From Lederbergia citrea (GTDB lineage Bacteria; Bacillota; Bacilli; Bacillales; Bacillaceae_C): 64,000 nt of DNA. Under the pieces are notes generated by a model. That model was given only the letters and a program-made list of their open reading frames with translations, did not search any database and had not been told where the DNA came from. A program made the position numbers and the translations under genes. The stretch lies in the NCBI RefSeq assembly GCF_018343525.1, contig NZ_JAGYPH010000006.1:1-64000 (forward strand). Reading direction: 5' to 3'. Below, in pieces: positions 18,816 to 28,316 of this stretch; the stretch's first letter is position 1, and each line of letters opens with the position of its first letter.

Positions 18816-20231
18816 TTAGGAATCTCCCGGTACATTTTGATTAAACTTTTCTTCAAGTAATTGTAACGCTTCACCAATCTTCTTTTCGTTAAGTTCTTTT
18901 AACTCTTTTTTTAATTTATTATATTCTTCTTCAATCCAGTTATGGTATTCACCATTTCTTTTTCTTAAATAGTCATGGCTTTCACGCGACATCAATTTTC
19001 GTTGCTGGTATAAATATTGTAAGGCCGTTCCAATTTGGCTTCCTTCATCTAGCCTTTTTCTGTACTCATCGACTCCATATCCAAAGATATCGAGCGAATT
19101 CTTTAATTTGTCATGTTCTAAGCTTGTTTCTCTCTGTGTTTTCCACTTTTCCCAGTTTTTCGCTATTTCTTTCATATGCTCTAACTCATTTTGCAGACTT
19201 TCCGCATTTTGTACGTCTTCGTAAGTACCCTCTGTAGCTTTGGCCACTTCCTTCAACTGTTTTTGTCCTTCATTGTCGACATTAAATCCGATGACGTTGA
19301 CAATTGGAGTAATATCAGACTCGTAAAGCTGTTTGGCGGCGGCGATGGGATCATCATCACAGGTTGAAACCCCGTCACTGACCAAATAAATAATATTCGT
19401 GTTTTGGTCTCCTTTGAAATCTTCTAAATCTTTTTGAGCCTCGTTGATCGCCAATTGTATCGGCGTCCATCCTGCTGGCTGAGCTTTTTCTAAAGAAGTT
19501 TGAAAGCCAGCTTTGTCGTATTTTCCAATTGGGTAGATAAGGTCGCTGCTTGAGCATGAACGTGCTTTATCAGAATCACTGCCAGTTCCCTCATGTCCGT
19601 ATATTCGAAGTCCCACATTGGCTTCAGCTGGCAAGCCTTCCACGAAATTAGTGATTGCCTTTTTCGCTGCTGCCATTTGCGTTTCTCCGCCAAGATCCTT
19701 TCTCATGCTTCCAGAAGCATCAAGTAAAACGAGGACATTTAAATTTTCTTTAAACTGCATTCGAGGATCTTCAATATCAGGATTGCCGATCGCTTGAAAG
19801 CGCATTTTGGCAAGCAACTCCTCAGGTCCATTGAAATCATGCTGAAAAACTGCCAATATTTCATTATAATAGTGATTAAGCTGTGCCTCTGTAGGTTCAC
19901 CCGAAATATCAGGCAGGTGTGCTGTCAATTCATCCAGCTTAGGATGGTCGTCCTCATGAATTCCAAAGAGCTGCGGACCCGTATAACCGGGTGGTAAGGC
20001 AGCTAATTCAGCTAATGTTTGCGGAAGTGGGGCCGGCTCAATGTCTTCAGCTATCGTTTGTTTTTCACTCACACTTTCGACTTCAATTTCCTTTTCTTTC
20101 TCAGATATTTCTACATTGTCCACTGCAATAGATTCATTTGAGTCTAAAATTTTTTCATCCTCCGTTTTTCCTCCACAAGCAGTGAGGATGAAAACGAAAA
20201 CAGTCCATAATATTAAGTGTTTTAGTTTCAT
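18816..20231 (-). CDS. VWA-domain lipoprotein, copy 1
   Basis: A secreted lipoprotein (471 residues) with signal peptide and lipobox LTAC (Cys19), an acidic linker (20-75), a conserved helical segment and a von Willebrand A domain (about 165-350). The metal-ion-dependent adhesion site is DASGSMR with WTPIQ and LVSDGVSTCDDD downstream. A charged helical tail with several tyrosines follows. VWA lipoproteins bind partner proteins or surfaces. The partner is unknown. It is divergent from copies 2 and 3 and somewhat diverged from them. Confidence 0.8.
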   Translation of the reverse strand: MKLKHLILWTVFVFILTACGGKTEDEKILDSNESIAVDNVEISEKEKEIEVESVSEKQTIAEDIEPAPLPQTLAELAALPPGYTGPQLFGIHEDDHPKLDELTAHLPDISGEPTEAQLNHYYNEILAVFQHDFNGPEELLAKMRFQAIGNPDIEDPRMQFKENLNVLVLLDASGSMRKDLGGETQMAAAKKAITNFVEGLPAEANVGLRIYGHEGTGSDSDKARSCSSSDLIYPIGKYDKAGFQTSLEKAQPAGWTPIQLAINEAQKDLEDFKGDQNTNIIYLVSDGVSTCDDDPIAAAKQLYESDITPIVNVIGFNVDNEGQKQLKEVAKATEGTYEDVQNAESLQNELEHMKEIAKNWEKWKTQRETSLEHDKLKNSLDIFGYGVDEYRKRLDEGSQIGTALQYLYQQRKLMSRESHDYLRKRNGEYHNWIEEEYNKLKKELKELNEKKIGEALQLLEEKFNQNVPGDS

Positions 20232-20452
20232 AATATCTCCTTATTTCAGCAATATAGAATGTATTGTAAAATATTGTAACACTATTTGAATTCGATTAAA
20301 TATTTCCATACATAAATAGGGAAAAGGTAAGATGTACAATACAAGTTTAAAATGTAAGTGTAGTCAAAAGGGAGTAGTGCGCATGGGTAATAATGGCTAT
20401 TTTGCAGTCTTGGAATAGTGGCACGGGGTTGTAAAAATAGGAGGGGTTTCAT

Positions 20453-20518
20453 TTGATTTTTTCATTACTATTAGGTCCGATTGCAACAATCATCATCGTC
20501 ATTTTGGCAAGCGTATAG
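20453..20518 (+). CDS. candidate 21-residue hydrophobic peptide
   Basis: AGGAGGGG lies seven bases before a TTG that opens a frame of 21 codons. The product is one continuous hydrophobic helix (IFSLLLGPIATIIIVILA), enough for one membrane span. It lies in the otherwise empty 20232-20629 interval between VWA copies 1 and 2. Small spore or membrane peptides of this kind exist in Bacillus, and type I toxins are another possibility, but no family is recognised. Confidence 0.4.
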   Translation: MIFSLLLGPIATIIIVILASV

Positions 20519-20521
20519 TCA

Positions 20522-20764
20522 TGACTTTCCTCCCATTCCTCCATATGCATGACCATCTCCCCAAATAAAATGATACAATATTTCCCAAGTATAGAGTTTT
20601 ATTAAAAATAAAGGGAGTATGAAATACATATGAAATTTAGAAGCCTAATTTTATGGATAGTTATTTCAATTGTCCTTACAGCTTGCGGTGATAAAGCAGC
20701 AAATGAGAAAAAGCTTGTACCGGATCAGCCGATTACTATCGACAAAACGATTGAGGAAGAGAAT
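20522..20764 (+). repeat. direct repeat: promoter and 5' end of VWA copy 2
   Basis: About 243 bases here are nearly identical to 22242-22484, covering the upstream region, ribosome-binding site and the first 45 codons. After that the two genes diverge gradually, which suggests a duplication followed by gene conversion of the front part. Confidence 0.85.
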
Positions 20765-22033
20765 AAGCAAGCGGAGGAGGCCGTTTCTGATTCAAAAGAA
20801 GAAGCAAAAGTGGAAGAAATCGAAGTCAAACCGCTTCCTCAAACGCTGTCTGAGCTAGCGGCACTTCCTCCCGGCCATGTTGATTATGTAGGCATTCTTA
20901 AACCGGAAGAACAGAAGCAAATGGATGAATTAACGAAGGATTTGCCTGATATTTCGGGGGAGCCTTCAGAGCAACGGTTGGATGCATATTATAATGAAAT
21001 ATTGGCTATTTTTCAGCAAGATTTCCAAGGTCCCGAAGAGCTCATTGCTAAGTTGAAGTTTCAGTCCATCGGTAGTCCAGACATTGATGATCCGCGCAAG
21101 CAATTCAAGGAAAATCTGAATGTCCTTGTCCTTCTCGATGCATCGGGAAGTATGAGGGCAGATCTGGGCGGCCAGACGCAGATGGATGCGGCAAAGAAGG
21201 CTATTACAAATTTTATGAAGGGACTGCCAAAAGACGCGAATGTCGGATTGCGCATTTACGGACATAAAGGGACGGGAAGTAATTCTGACAAAGATTTATC
21301 TTGTTCGGGCAGTGAATTGGTTTATCCGCTTGCCCCCTATAACCAATCTGCATTTCAAACATCATTGGATAAAACGCAGCCTGCGGGTTGGACGCCTATT
21401 CAACTTGCTTTAAATGAAGCCCAAAAAGATTTAGCGCCATTTAAAGGGGATGAAAATACGAATATCGTGTATCTTGTGAGTGATGGAATTTCTACTTGTG
21501 ATGATGATCCAGTAGGTGCAGCCAAGTCCCTTTACAATTCTGATATTACCCCCATTGTAAACGTCATCGGCTTCAACATTGATCATGAAGGACAAAAACA
21601 ATTGAAGGAAGTAGCTAAGGCGACGGAAGGTACATATCAAGACGTACAAAATGCGGAAAGCCTTCAGAAAGAATTGGATCAAGCAAGTGAAATCGCCAAA
21701 AAGTGGGCGGACTGGAAAAGGGATAAAACTGCCAGATTAAAAGGTGACCGTAATCGTAATTGGCTTGACATTTTTGGTTATGGCACCCGTGAATATAAGA
21801 AACGGGTAGATGAAGGCCAACAGGTTGGCTTTGCATTGCAGTATTTATATCAAACAAGGAAATTAATGTCTAGGGAAAGTCATGATTATTTACGGCAGAA
21901 AAATAGAGACTACCATGAATGGATAGAGGCAGAATATACAAAATTGAGTAGAGAATTGCATGAGATGAACGACAAGAAAATCAATGAAGCGATCCAAATG
22001 CTTGAAGAGAAATATATTGAAAATGCCCCTTAA
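20630..22033 (+). CDS. VWA-domain lipoprotein, copy 2
   Basis: 467 residues with the same plan as copy 1: lipobox LTAC, acidic linker rich in glutamate, a segment QTLSELAALPPGH shared by all copies, VWA domain with DASGSMRADLGGQT and SDGISTCDDDP, then a helical charged tail. AAAGGGAG precedes the ATG. It is much closer to copy 3 than to copy 1. A strong hairpin follows the stop. Confidence 0.8.
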   Translation: MKFRSLILWIVISIVLTACGDKAANEKKLVPDQPITIDKTIEEENKQAEEAVSDSKEEAKVEEIEVKPLPQTLSELAALPPGHVDYVGILKPEEQKQMDELTKDLPDISGEPSEQRLDAYYNEILAIFQQDFQGPEELIAKLKFQSIGSPDIDDPRKQFKENLNVLVLLDASGSMRADLGGQTQMDAAKKAITNFMKGLPKDANVGLRIYGHKGTGSNSDKDLSCSGSELVYPLAPYNQSAFQTSLDKTQPAGWTPIQLALNEAQKDLAPFKGDENTNIVYLVSDGISTCDDDPVGAAKSLYNSDITPIVNVIGFNIDHEGQKQLKEVAKATEGTYQDVQNAESLQKELDQASEIAKKWADWKRDKTARLKGDRNRNWLDIFGYGTREYKKRVDEGQQVGFALQYLYQTRKLMSRESHDYLRQKNRDYHEWIEAEYTKLSRELHEMNDKKINEAIQMLEEKYIENAP

Positions 22034-22041
22034 TAATAGAG

Positions 22042-22090
22042 AATCACAAACTGCCTTTCCGAAACGAAATGGCAGTTTGTGATTTTCTTT
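22042..22090 (+). terminator. terminator of VWA copy 2
   Basis: AATCACAAACTGCC and GGCAGTTTGTGATT form a perfect 14-base stem with a 15-base loop. The copy-3 terminator has a compensated base pair at the same place. Confidence 0.9.
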
Positions 22091-22127
22091 ATTAAAAAAG
22101 CCATCTTGGAATTGTCCTCCAATGCAT

Positions 22128-22160
22128 TAAAAAGACCCCCAAGCAAAAAGCTTGAGAGCC
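22128..22160 (-). terminator. relic rpsI-type terminator beside the 22-kb tail
   Basis: Minus strand CTCTCAAGC, five-base loop, GCTTGGGGG, then TCTTTTT. It follows the decayed rpsI tail as a terminator follows intact rpsI. Confidence 0.6.
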
Positions 22161-22174
22161 TTGTAACATATACA

Positions 22175-22224
22175 TTAACGTTTTTAGAACTGTGATGCAC
22201 GACGAGCTCCTTTAAGACCGTAAT
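22175..22224 (-). pseudogene. decayed 3' tail of rpsI (displaced copy A)
   Basis: The minus strand encodes [12 protein letters not shown], then a stop where SKR is expected, then the original TAA two codons on. Intact rpsI ends [15 protein letters not shown]. This is the calling card of an element that once inserted in the rpsI 3' end and pushed out the old tail. It is more decayed than the copy at 34.3 kb, so older. Confidence 0.75.
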
Positions 22225-22349
22225 AATTAATTATGTAACCGTGACTTTCCTCCCGTTCCTCCATATGCATGACCATCTCCCCAAATAAAATGATACAATA
22301 TTTCCCAAGTATAGAGTTTTATTAAAAATAAAGGGAGTATGAAATACAT

Positions 22350-23744
22350 ATGAAATTTAGAAGCCTAATTTTATGGATAGTTATTTCAATTGTCCTTACA
22401 GCTTGCGGTGATAAAGCAGCAAATGAGAAAAAGCTTGTACCGGATCAGCCGATTACTATCGACAAAACGATTGAGGAAGAGAATGAGCAAGCGGAGGAGA
22501 CTGTTTCTGATTCAACAGAGGAAGAAATCGAAGTCGCACCGCTCCCTCAAACGCTGTCAGAGTTGGCAGCTCTTCCTCCCGGCTACGTTGATTATTTAGG
22601 TATTCTTAGACCGGAAGAACAGAAGCAGATCGATGAATTAACAAAGGATTTGCCTGATATTTCGGAGGAGCCTTCAGAGTTGCAGTTGGATGCGTATTAT
22701 AATGATTTATTGGCTATTTTTCAGCAAGATTTCCAAGGTCCGGAAGATCTCATCGCTCAGTTGAAGTTTCAGACAATCGGTGATCCGGATATTGATGATC
22801 CGCGCAAGCAATTCAAGGAGAATCTGAATGTGCTAGTCCTTCTCGATGCATCGGGAAGTATGAGGGCAGATTTGGGCGGCCAGACACAGATGGATGCGGC
22901 CAAAAAGGCGATTACGAATTTTATGAAGGGACTGCCAAAAGACGCGAATGTCGGGTTGCGGATATATGGCCATAAAGGAACAGGAAGTAATTCGGATAAA
23001 GAATTATCTTGTTCGAGCAGTGAATTGGTTTATCCGCTTGCCCCTTATGACCAATCTGCTTTTCAATCCTCATTGGATAAAACGCAGCCTGCAGGCTGGA
23101 CACCTATTCAACTCGCTTTAAATGAAGCCCAAAAAGATTTGGCTCCATTTAAAGGGGAGGCAAATACGAATATCGTGTACCTCGTGAGTGATGGAATTTC
23201 TACATGTGATGATGATCCAGTAGGTGCGGCCAAGTCTCTTTATAACTCTGATATTACTCCCATTGTAAACGTGATTGGATTTAATATTGATCATGAAGGG
23301 CAGAAACAATTGAAAGAAGTAGCTAAGGCGACGGAAGGGACATATCAAGACGTACAAAATGCGGAAAGTCTCCAAAAAGAACTAGATCAAGCAAGTGAAA
23401 TAGCGAAAAAATGGGCTGACTGGAAAAAGGATAAAAGTACTAGATTAGAAATCGACCGTTTGAAAAATTGGAATGACATTTGGGATTATGATGCGCGTCA
23501 ATTTAGGAAATGGGTAGATGAACGCCAACAAGTTGGCTTTGCAATGCAGTATTTGTATCAAACAAGGGAATTAATGTCCAGCGAAAGTTATGATTATTTA
23601 CAACAAAAAAATAGAGACTACCATGAATGGATAGAAGCAGAATATACAAAGCTGAAACAAGATTTGTATGAAATGAACGACAAGAAAATCGATGAAGCGA
23701 TCCAAATGCTTGAAGAGAAATATACGGAAAATGCCCCTGAATAA
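22350..23744 (+). CDS. VWA-domain lipoprotein, copy 3
   Basis: 464 residues. The front part is nearly identical to copy 2 and the rest is similar, with the lipobox LTAC, VWA metal site DASGSMRADL, WTPIQ, SDGISTCDDDP and the charged helical tail. It is separated from copy 2 by the relic rpsI tail, so the two copies lie on opposite sides of an old integration boundary. Function beyond surface protein-protein binding is not known. Confidence 0.8.
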   Translation: MKFRSLILWIVISIVLTACGDKAANEKKLVPDQPITIDKTIEEENEQAEETVSDSTEEEIEVAPLPQTLSELAALPPGYVDYLGILRPEEQKQIDELTKDLPDISEEPSELQLDAYYNDLLAIFQQDFQGPEDLIAQLKFQTIGDPDIDDPRKQFKENLNVLVLLDASGSMRADLGGQTQMDAAKKAITNFMKGLPKDANVGLRIYGHKGTGSNSDKELSCSSSELVYPLAPYDQSAFQSSLDKTQPAGWTPIQLALNEAQKDLAPFKGEANTNIVYLVSDGISTCDDDPVGAAKSLYNSDITPIVNVIGFNIDHEGQKQLKEVAKATEGTYQDVQNAESLQKELDQASEIAKKWADWKKDKSTRLEIDRLKNWNDIWDYDARQFRKWVDERQQVGFAMQYLYQTRELMSSESYDYLQQKNRDYHEWIEAEYTKLKQDLYEMNDKKIDEAIQMLEEKYTENAPE

Positions 23745-23749
23745 TAGAG

Positions 23750-23796
23750 AATCACAAACCGCCTTTCCGTAACGAAATGGCGGTTTGTGATTTCTG
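23750..23796 (+). terminator. terminator of VWA copy 3
   Basis: AATCACAAACCGCC and GGCGGTTTGTGATT, a perfect 14-base stem differing from the copy-2 stem by a compensated T-A to C-G change. Confidence 0.9.
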
Positions 23797-23842
23797 ATTA
23801 TGGAACTAAATATTCGATGAACAATTGGCAAGGTATTTATTA

Positions 23843-25030
23843 TTAAGCTAAAGAATTGATACTCGCCCTTTCTTTCTTGCCGTGCAGTAAAAAGTAAAGA
23901 ATTGTGGATGCTAAAACTACAACCCCTAAGATAGCATAGAGCATACTATAGCTTGCGAATGGAATGATGAATCCAAGCAGATAAGGTCCAAATCCAAGTC
24001 CTGCATCAAGAAAAATAAAGAAAGTCGACGTGGCCAGTCCCATACGATGTGGAGGTGTCAACTTAATAGCAATCGCCTGAGTACATGACTGCATATTACC
24101 AAATCCGAGTCCAATAAATACACCAGATAATAATAAAGTCATACTATTGTGGGCAAAACTTAAAATCAGCATGCCGGCTGTAAAGAGAATAAAGGCTGGA
24201 TACATAATGTAGTTTGCACCTTTTACATCCATTAAACGGCCCGTAAATGGACGTGAAACCAATACTGCTATTGAATAGACTAGAAAGAAGAAACTTGCTG
24301 TTTGAACTAGGTTAATTTCTCTTGCATAGAAATTAATAAACGAAAGGACGCTGGAGTAACAGAAGGCTACAACCAGAGTAATTAATGCAATCGGAATGGC
24401 CTTTGGCTCAATAAAGTTGGATAGTTTAAATCCTTTTATTTCAGATGTTTTTATTGATACTTCCATGGCCGGCACATACACAAAGAATGCTGTAATCAAA
24501 CTGATGATCCCTAAAGCGAGGCAAAAACTAAAAATCATTTGAGAGCTAGTATGTTGACTCATATATAATCCGATGAACGGTCCGATTGCTGTAGCCAATG
24601 TCGCACTCATGCTGTAATAGCCGATACCTTCTCCTTTTCGTGTTGTCGGGATAATCTGAGCTACAATCGTTCCTGTGGCTGTGCTCGCCATACCTAGTGT
24701 AATCCCATGTATGAAACGAACAAGGAGCAGGAAATTGACACCGTAATTAACAAAATATAAAAGAGTTGCCAAAGTAAAAAGAATTATGCCTATGAATAAT
24801 GTTTTCTTACGGCCAATAGACTCAATACCGCGGCCAATAAAAAGCCTTCCGATTAAAGCACCGATAATAAAAATCCCCGTTACAAGCCCTGCTTGACTTG
24901 TAGAAGCATTAAATTCATTTACTGCATAGACACCTATAATGACGATTAATAAATAAAAGACTACCGTTAAGAAAAAATTGATAGTCGAAACAATAATAAA
25001 ATCCTTCGTCCACAATTTAGGTTTAGTCAA
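23843..25030 (-). CDS. MFS transporter
   Basis: A 12-segment major facilitator (395 residues). The loop 2-3 signature appears as GRLFIGRGIESIGRKK (about residues 61-76), and a similar GRLMDVKG lies in the second half. Probably an efflux permease of the DHA1 type. Substrate not deducible. Single gene, no partner regulator nearby. The 25031-25316 stretch upstream shows no gene. Confidence 0.85.
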   Translation of the reverse strand: MTKPKLWTKDFIIVSTINFFLTVVFYLLIVIIGVYAVNEFNASTSQAGLVTGIFIIGALIGRLFIGRGIESIGRKKTLFIGIILFTLATLLYFVNYGVNFLLLVRFIHGITLGMASTATGTIVAQIIPTTRKGEGIGYYSMSATLATAIGPFIGLYMSQHTSSQMIFSFCLALGIISLITAFFVYVPAMEVSIKTSEIKGFKLSNFIEPKAIPIALITLVVAFCYSSVLSFINFYAREINLVQTASFFFLVYSIAVLVSRPFTGRLMDVKGANYIMYPAFILFTAGMLILSFAHNSMTLLLSGVFIGLGFGNMQSCTQAIAIKLTPPHRMGLATSTFFIFLDAGLGFGPYLLGFIIPFASYSMLYAILGVVVLASTILYFLLHGKKERASINSLA

Positions 25031-25316
25031 TTTTGTTACCTTCTTAATTCATTATATTTTCTTGTATTTTAGGAAGAATGTGAAAAACCACTTCTCGCTC
25101 TTCCTTAGGTCAAGGGAAACAGCCCTGATCGAACCACTTTGAGATTCCATTAACTTTCTAGCAATAACATTTTTATTCAAGTAGATAGCTCTTTATTGGC
25201 ATAGTTTCAATCCTAAACCGATAATCTATACCTTAATTACAAAAAGAAGTGACAAGCTTAAAATCATCTACTAATTGAAAATCTAAAAACAACGAATTCT
25301 ATTGTCTAATTAAATT

Positions 25317-26009
25317 CTATTTAATTATTCTACCCGGATTTCCAACAATTGTATTATTTGCTGGAACATCTTTAGTAATAACACTCCCGGCCCCCACAAT
25401 AGCATTTTCACCAATGGTAACCGCTGGTAGTAAAGTAGCGTTGTTGCCAATTTTCGCTCCTCTTCTAATAATTGGGCCTTGGTGCTTGAAATTTCCCTCC
25501 CCCATGTACTTATCATTAGAAGTAGAACAACATGGACCAATAAATACTTCATCTTCAATTACCATATCTGCAGTTATATAGGATCCGGTCTGTATTGTCA
25601 CACGTTTTCCAATTTTCGTATTAGTTTCCACCATCGCGTTTCTTCCAATAATACTGTCTTCGCCGACTGTTACTTTTTCACGTATGCTTGCCAGGTCTCC
25701 AATAAAAATGCCAGTCTCAAGTTTAACCCCACGATAAATAACGCTATTGCAACCAACAATAACATGGTCTCCAATAATTAGAGGTTCAAGATCTTTCTCG
25801 GGTTTGCGGTTCATTTTTTTATTGGAGGACGCAGATTTACCAAGAACAGTTAGTTCTCCAATTTGGGCGTAATTTCCAATATTCGTATCTTTTTTGATAA
25901 TTACATGATGTCCAATCGTCACATGGTCACCTATTTTAACATTTTCTTCAATGACTACATTTTCTCCAATGGAGACGTATTCTCCTATTATTGCTGATGG
26001 ATTTATCAT
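25317..26009 (-). CDS. left-handed beta-helix acyltransferase
   Basis: A hexapeptide-repeat protein (230 residues) whose residues 5-100 and 115-220 are runs of [IV]-G-x-x-x triplets, as in sugar O- or N-acyltransferases of the WbbJ/PglD kind. The start at 26009 follows AGGGGCGG. The longer frame adds an implausible lysine-rich leader. As the last gene of the polysaccharide cluster it probably acetylates the amino sugar made by the DegT-type enzyme upstream, using acetyl-CoA. Confidence 0.82.
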   Translation of the reverse strand: MINPSAIIGEYVSIGENVVIEENVKIGDHVTIGHHVIIKKDTNIGNYAQIGELTVLGKSASSNKKMNRKPEKDLEPLIIGDHVIVGCNSVIYRGVKLETGIFIGDLASIREKVTVGEDSIIGRNAMVETNTKIGKRVTIQTGSYITADMVIEDEVFIGPCCSTSNDKYMGEGNFKHQGPIIRRGAKIGNNATLLPAVTIGENAIVGAGSVITKDVPANNTIVGNPGRIIK

Positions 26010-26077
26010 AGTTGCCGCCCCTTTTCTAACGTATTTCAAAATTAGTTTTTTTATTATAAGCACTTGTCTTAATGCCT

Positions 26078-27061
26078 TTATAGTTTCTTATAAATCTTTA
26101 TAAGTTCGTCTGTCACACGTTCAGCTGAATGGTAGTTTTTAACGTACCTTCTCCCAGCTATCCCAAGTTCATTACGCCGTTTAGGATTTTGCACCAACTC
26201 CAAAAGAACATCTGCAAGTGTTTCTGGTGTTGCTTGAACAATTGGAAGATCGGCAGGGAACTTTTCACGGACATCTTCTCTAATAAAGGCAACAACCGGT
26301 TTACCCATTGCCATTGCTTCCACGCTAAACATTCCATAAGTACCACAAAGTAATTGATCAACAATGATATCGGCCTTTAAATACTCTGAAACTGCTTTCT
26401 GATGACTCATTTTTTCGATAATTTTATAGGTAAACCTAGCTTTGTTTTGAATTTTTTTAATTGCCCTTTCAACATAATAAGAGCCCTTAAATTTTCGGTT
26501 CGTTGGAGCATGAACAATAAGTGGGTTATCATTAGTTACATTTGGAAAAGACATTCTAAAATCATTAATATTACATGCAAGGGGTAATACGAAAACATTT
26601 TTGTAATAATCTTTTACATAATGATAGGCCTCATAATCTTGAACAATTGCTGTATCAATGTATTTAGAAATAGTGGTGAGTTGTTTGTGAATTTCGTTGT
26701 CGGTATAGTAGGTAGGCTCAAGCGGATAAGGGTTTAGCTTTTTAACCATTTTAACCGTGCGCACATCACTACCCCAATGATGCATAACCATTTTCTTTCC
26801 CTTTTCTTTTAGTATGGGAATGTCTTCGAAATTTTGAAGAAACGAATTAGCATTGTGAAAGTGAAAGATATCTGTATTATTTATAAGGAAATCAAATTCT
26901 TTTAGCAGTTCCCATGCATCAGTATTTAAAATATCACCTTTATAGCTTAAGTAAGTATGAAAGCAATTGTATCCGGAAACGTTATGCCCTTTTTCTCTCA
27001 ATTCTTTGCATAAAATACCCATCTGTCCCGCTATTTCTGTCGGAGCATGCACAATTTTCAT
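26078..27061 (-). CDS. glycosyltransferase (GT4-like), paralogue 1
   Basis: 327 residues with the GT-B fold of retaining glycosyltransferases. The C-terminal nucleotide-sugar part has DIIVDQLLCGTYGMFSVEAMAMGKP. The ATG at 27061 with AAAGGAGAG at six bases gives MKIVHAPTEIAGQMG, matching the paralogue at 28317-29309. The IAGQMGIL segment near the N-terminus is shared by both. Transfers an unknown sugar, probably to a surface glycan. Confidence 0.83.
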   Translation of the reverse strand: MKIVHAPTEIAGQMGILCKELREKGHNVSGYNCFHTYLSYKGDILNTDAWELLKEFDFLINNTDIFHFHNANSFLQNFEDIPILKEKGKKMVMHHWGSDVRTVKMVKKLNPYPLEPTYYTDNEIHKQLTTISKYIDTAIVQDYEAYHYVKDYYKNVFVLPLACNINDFRMSFPNVTNDNPLIVHAPTNRKFKGSYYVERAIKKIQNKARFTYKIIEKMSHQKAVSEYLKADIIVDQLLCGTYGMFSVEAMAMGKPVVAFIREDVREKFPADLPIVQATPETLADVLLELVQNPKRRNELGIAGRRYVKNYHSAERVTDELIKIYKKL

Positions 27062-27204
27062 ATAAATCTCTCCTTTCGTAATAGTATATTCTGGTTCGAC
27101 AAAACGGTTATATCTAGCTTTAGAATTGAATAAATAGCGGACACACAGGTAATAAAAGTAAGTCATATTCTATATAGTAGGACTTTAAAAAGGTGGGATG
27201 ATTT

Positions 27205-28233
27205 TTGTCACAAAATAACTATATGTCTGCAAAAGAGCTTGGTGTACAAAATCATATATGCTTACTTCCCTGTGGAGACCAATCAGAAAGTAGGATTTCG
27301 AAGTGGAGAGTTATAGACTTAAAACCTTACCAGTATTATCTAGTTAATAATAAAGCCGTTGATACGATGTTTGGAGGCTTGATTTTCCACCCCATCAGTG
27401 GGAGACAAAATCGTTTTCTTTACCCGATGTATACGAATATTGGTATATTAGCGGAGAAAGAGGACTGGGAATTAGCTTTAAAAAGACTATTTTACAAAGA
27501 ATACAACCTTGATGCTGCAGCTATCAATACAAAAAAAGGAGAAAAAACTGATATATGGGTAACACTCCCTTATCCAACTTCTACTCAAACTAATTTCGGA
27601 AAAATTAAGGATCGTATTATAAATTTTAAATTCGATTCACATCGAATTGAAGCAATGAAATGGTGGATTCTTGAGTTTTTAAAAAAGTGGGGTGAAGCTG
27701 AACACATACATGATAGATTATCGTTCAAAGGGTTTGTATGGCCACGCGCCTCAATTGACAGCAGAGATGAGAAACTTGTTAAAAGAGTAACATATTTTAT
27801 TCGTAAAAAAGGTCATCTTTCCTTATGGCTTCAGCAGTATGGCTCAGCTGGTTGTGTGGAGTGGAAAGAATTTGGTTTTAATGCAGCATGTACTCATCCA
27901 AATTATTACGGTCAAAAGGGTCCAAATTTTTCTTGGATTAACAACTCAACGGTATTCGCTAAGTATTATCATACAGGTATGCAAATTATCTTTGGAAAAG
28001 GTGCTCTTTTTAAAAAAAATCATTTATATGATTATTTAAATAGCGGTGTTTATAAAAAATATATGAACGATAGCTTGCTTGTTTATCATTTTCCTAATCA
28101 AACAATGGGCGAAATCTATAAAAAACACCCCAGAGATTATGCTTATATCTATTCTTTTATAAAAAAGAAATATAAGCCAATTTATCCTACAGCTGCCTTT
28201 CCATCAGTTCATAATTCTTCAACCGGATCATAA
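27205..28233 (+). CDS. DUF4855-like protein
   Basis: 342 residues, no signal peptide. The segment DTMFGGLIFHPISGRQN near residue 52 and the tryptophan-rich central part (for example MKWWILEFLKKWGEAEH) resemble the DUF4855 family, found in Bacillus near surface-sugar genes. A TTG start is used after GGTGGG. It is convergent with the second glycosyltransferase and divergent from the first. Function unknown. A glycosidase-like role has been guessed for the family but nothing here proves it. Confidence 0.6.
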   Translation: MSQNNYMSAKELGVQNHICLLPCGDQSESRISKWRVIDLKPYQYYLVNNKAVDTMFGGLIFHPISGRQNRFLYPMYTNIGILAEKEDWELALKRLFYKEYNLDAAAINTKKGEKTDIWVTLPYPTSTQTNFGKIKDRIINFKFDSHRIEAMKWWILEFLKKWGEAEHIHDRLSFKGFVWPRASIDSRDEKLVKRVTYFIRKKGHLSLWLQQYGSAGCVEWKEFGFNAACTHPNYYGQKGPNFSWINNSTVFAKYYHTGMQIIFGKGALFKKNHLYDYLNSGVYKKYMNDSLLVYHFPNQTMGEIYKKHPRDYAYIYSFIKKKYKPIYPTAAFPSVHNSSTGS

Positions 28234-28257
28234 TGTCCCTTCCTCTTTCATCCTAAA

Positions 28258-28307
28258 AAAAAGGGGCTAGGTCAAAAAAGTTACCTTTTTTGACCTAGCC
28301 TCTGTTT
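28258..28307. terminator. bidirectional terminator
   Basis: GGCTAGGTCAAAAAA and TTTTTTGACCTAGCC form a long perfect stem between the convergent DUF4855-like gene and the glycosyltransferase operon. Confidence 0.9.
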
Positions 28308-28316
28308 TAGTCCTAT

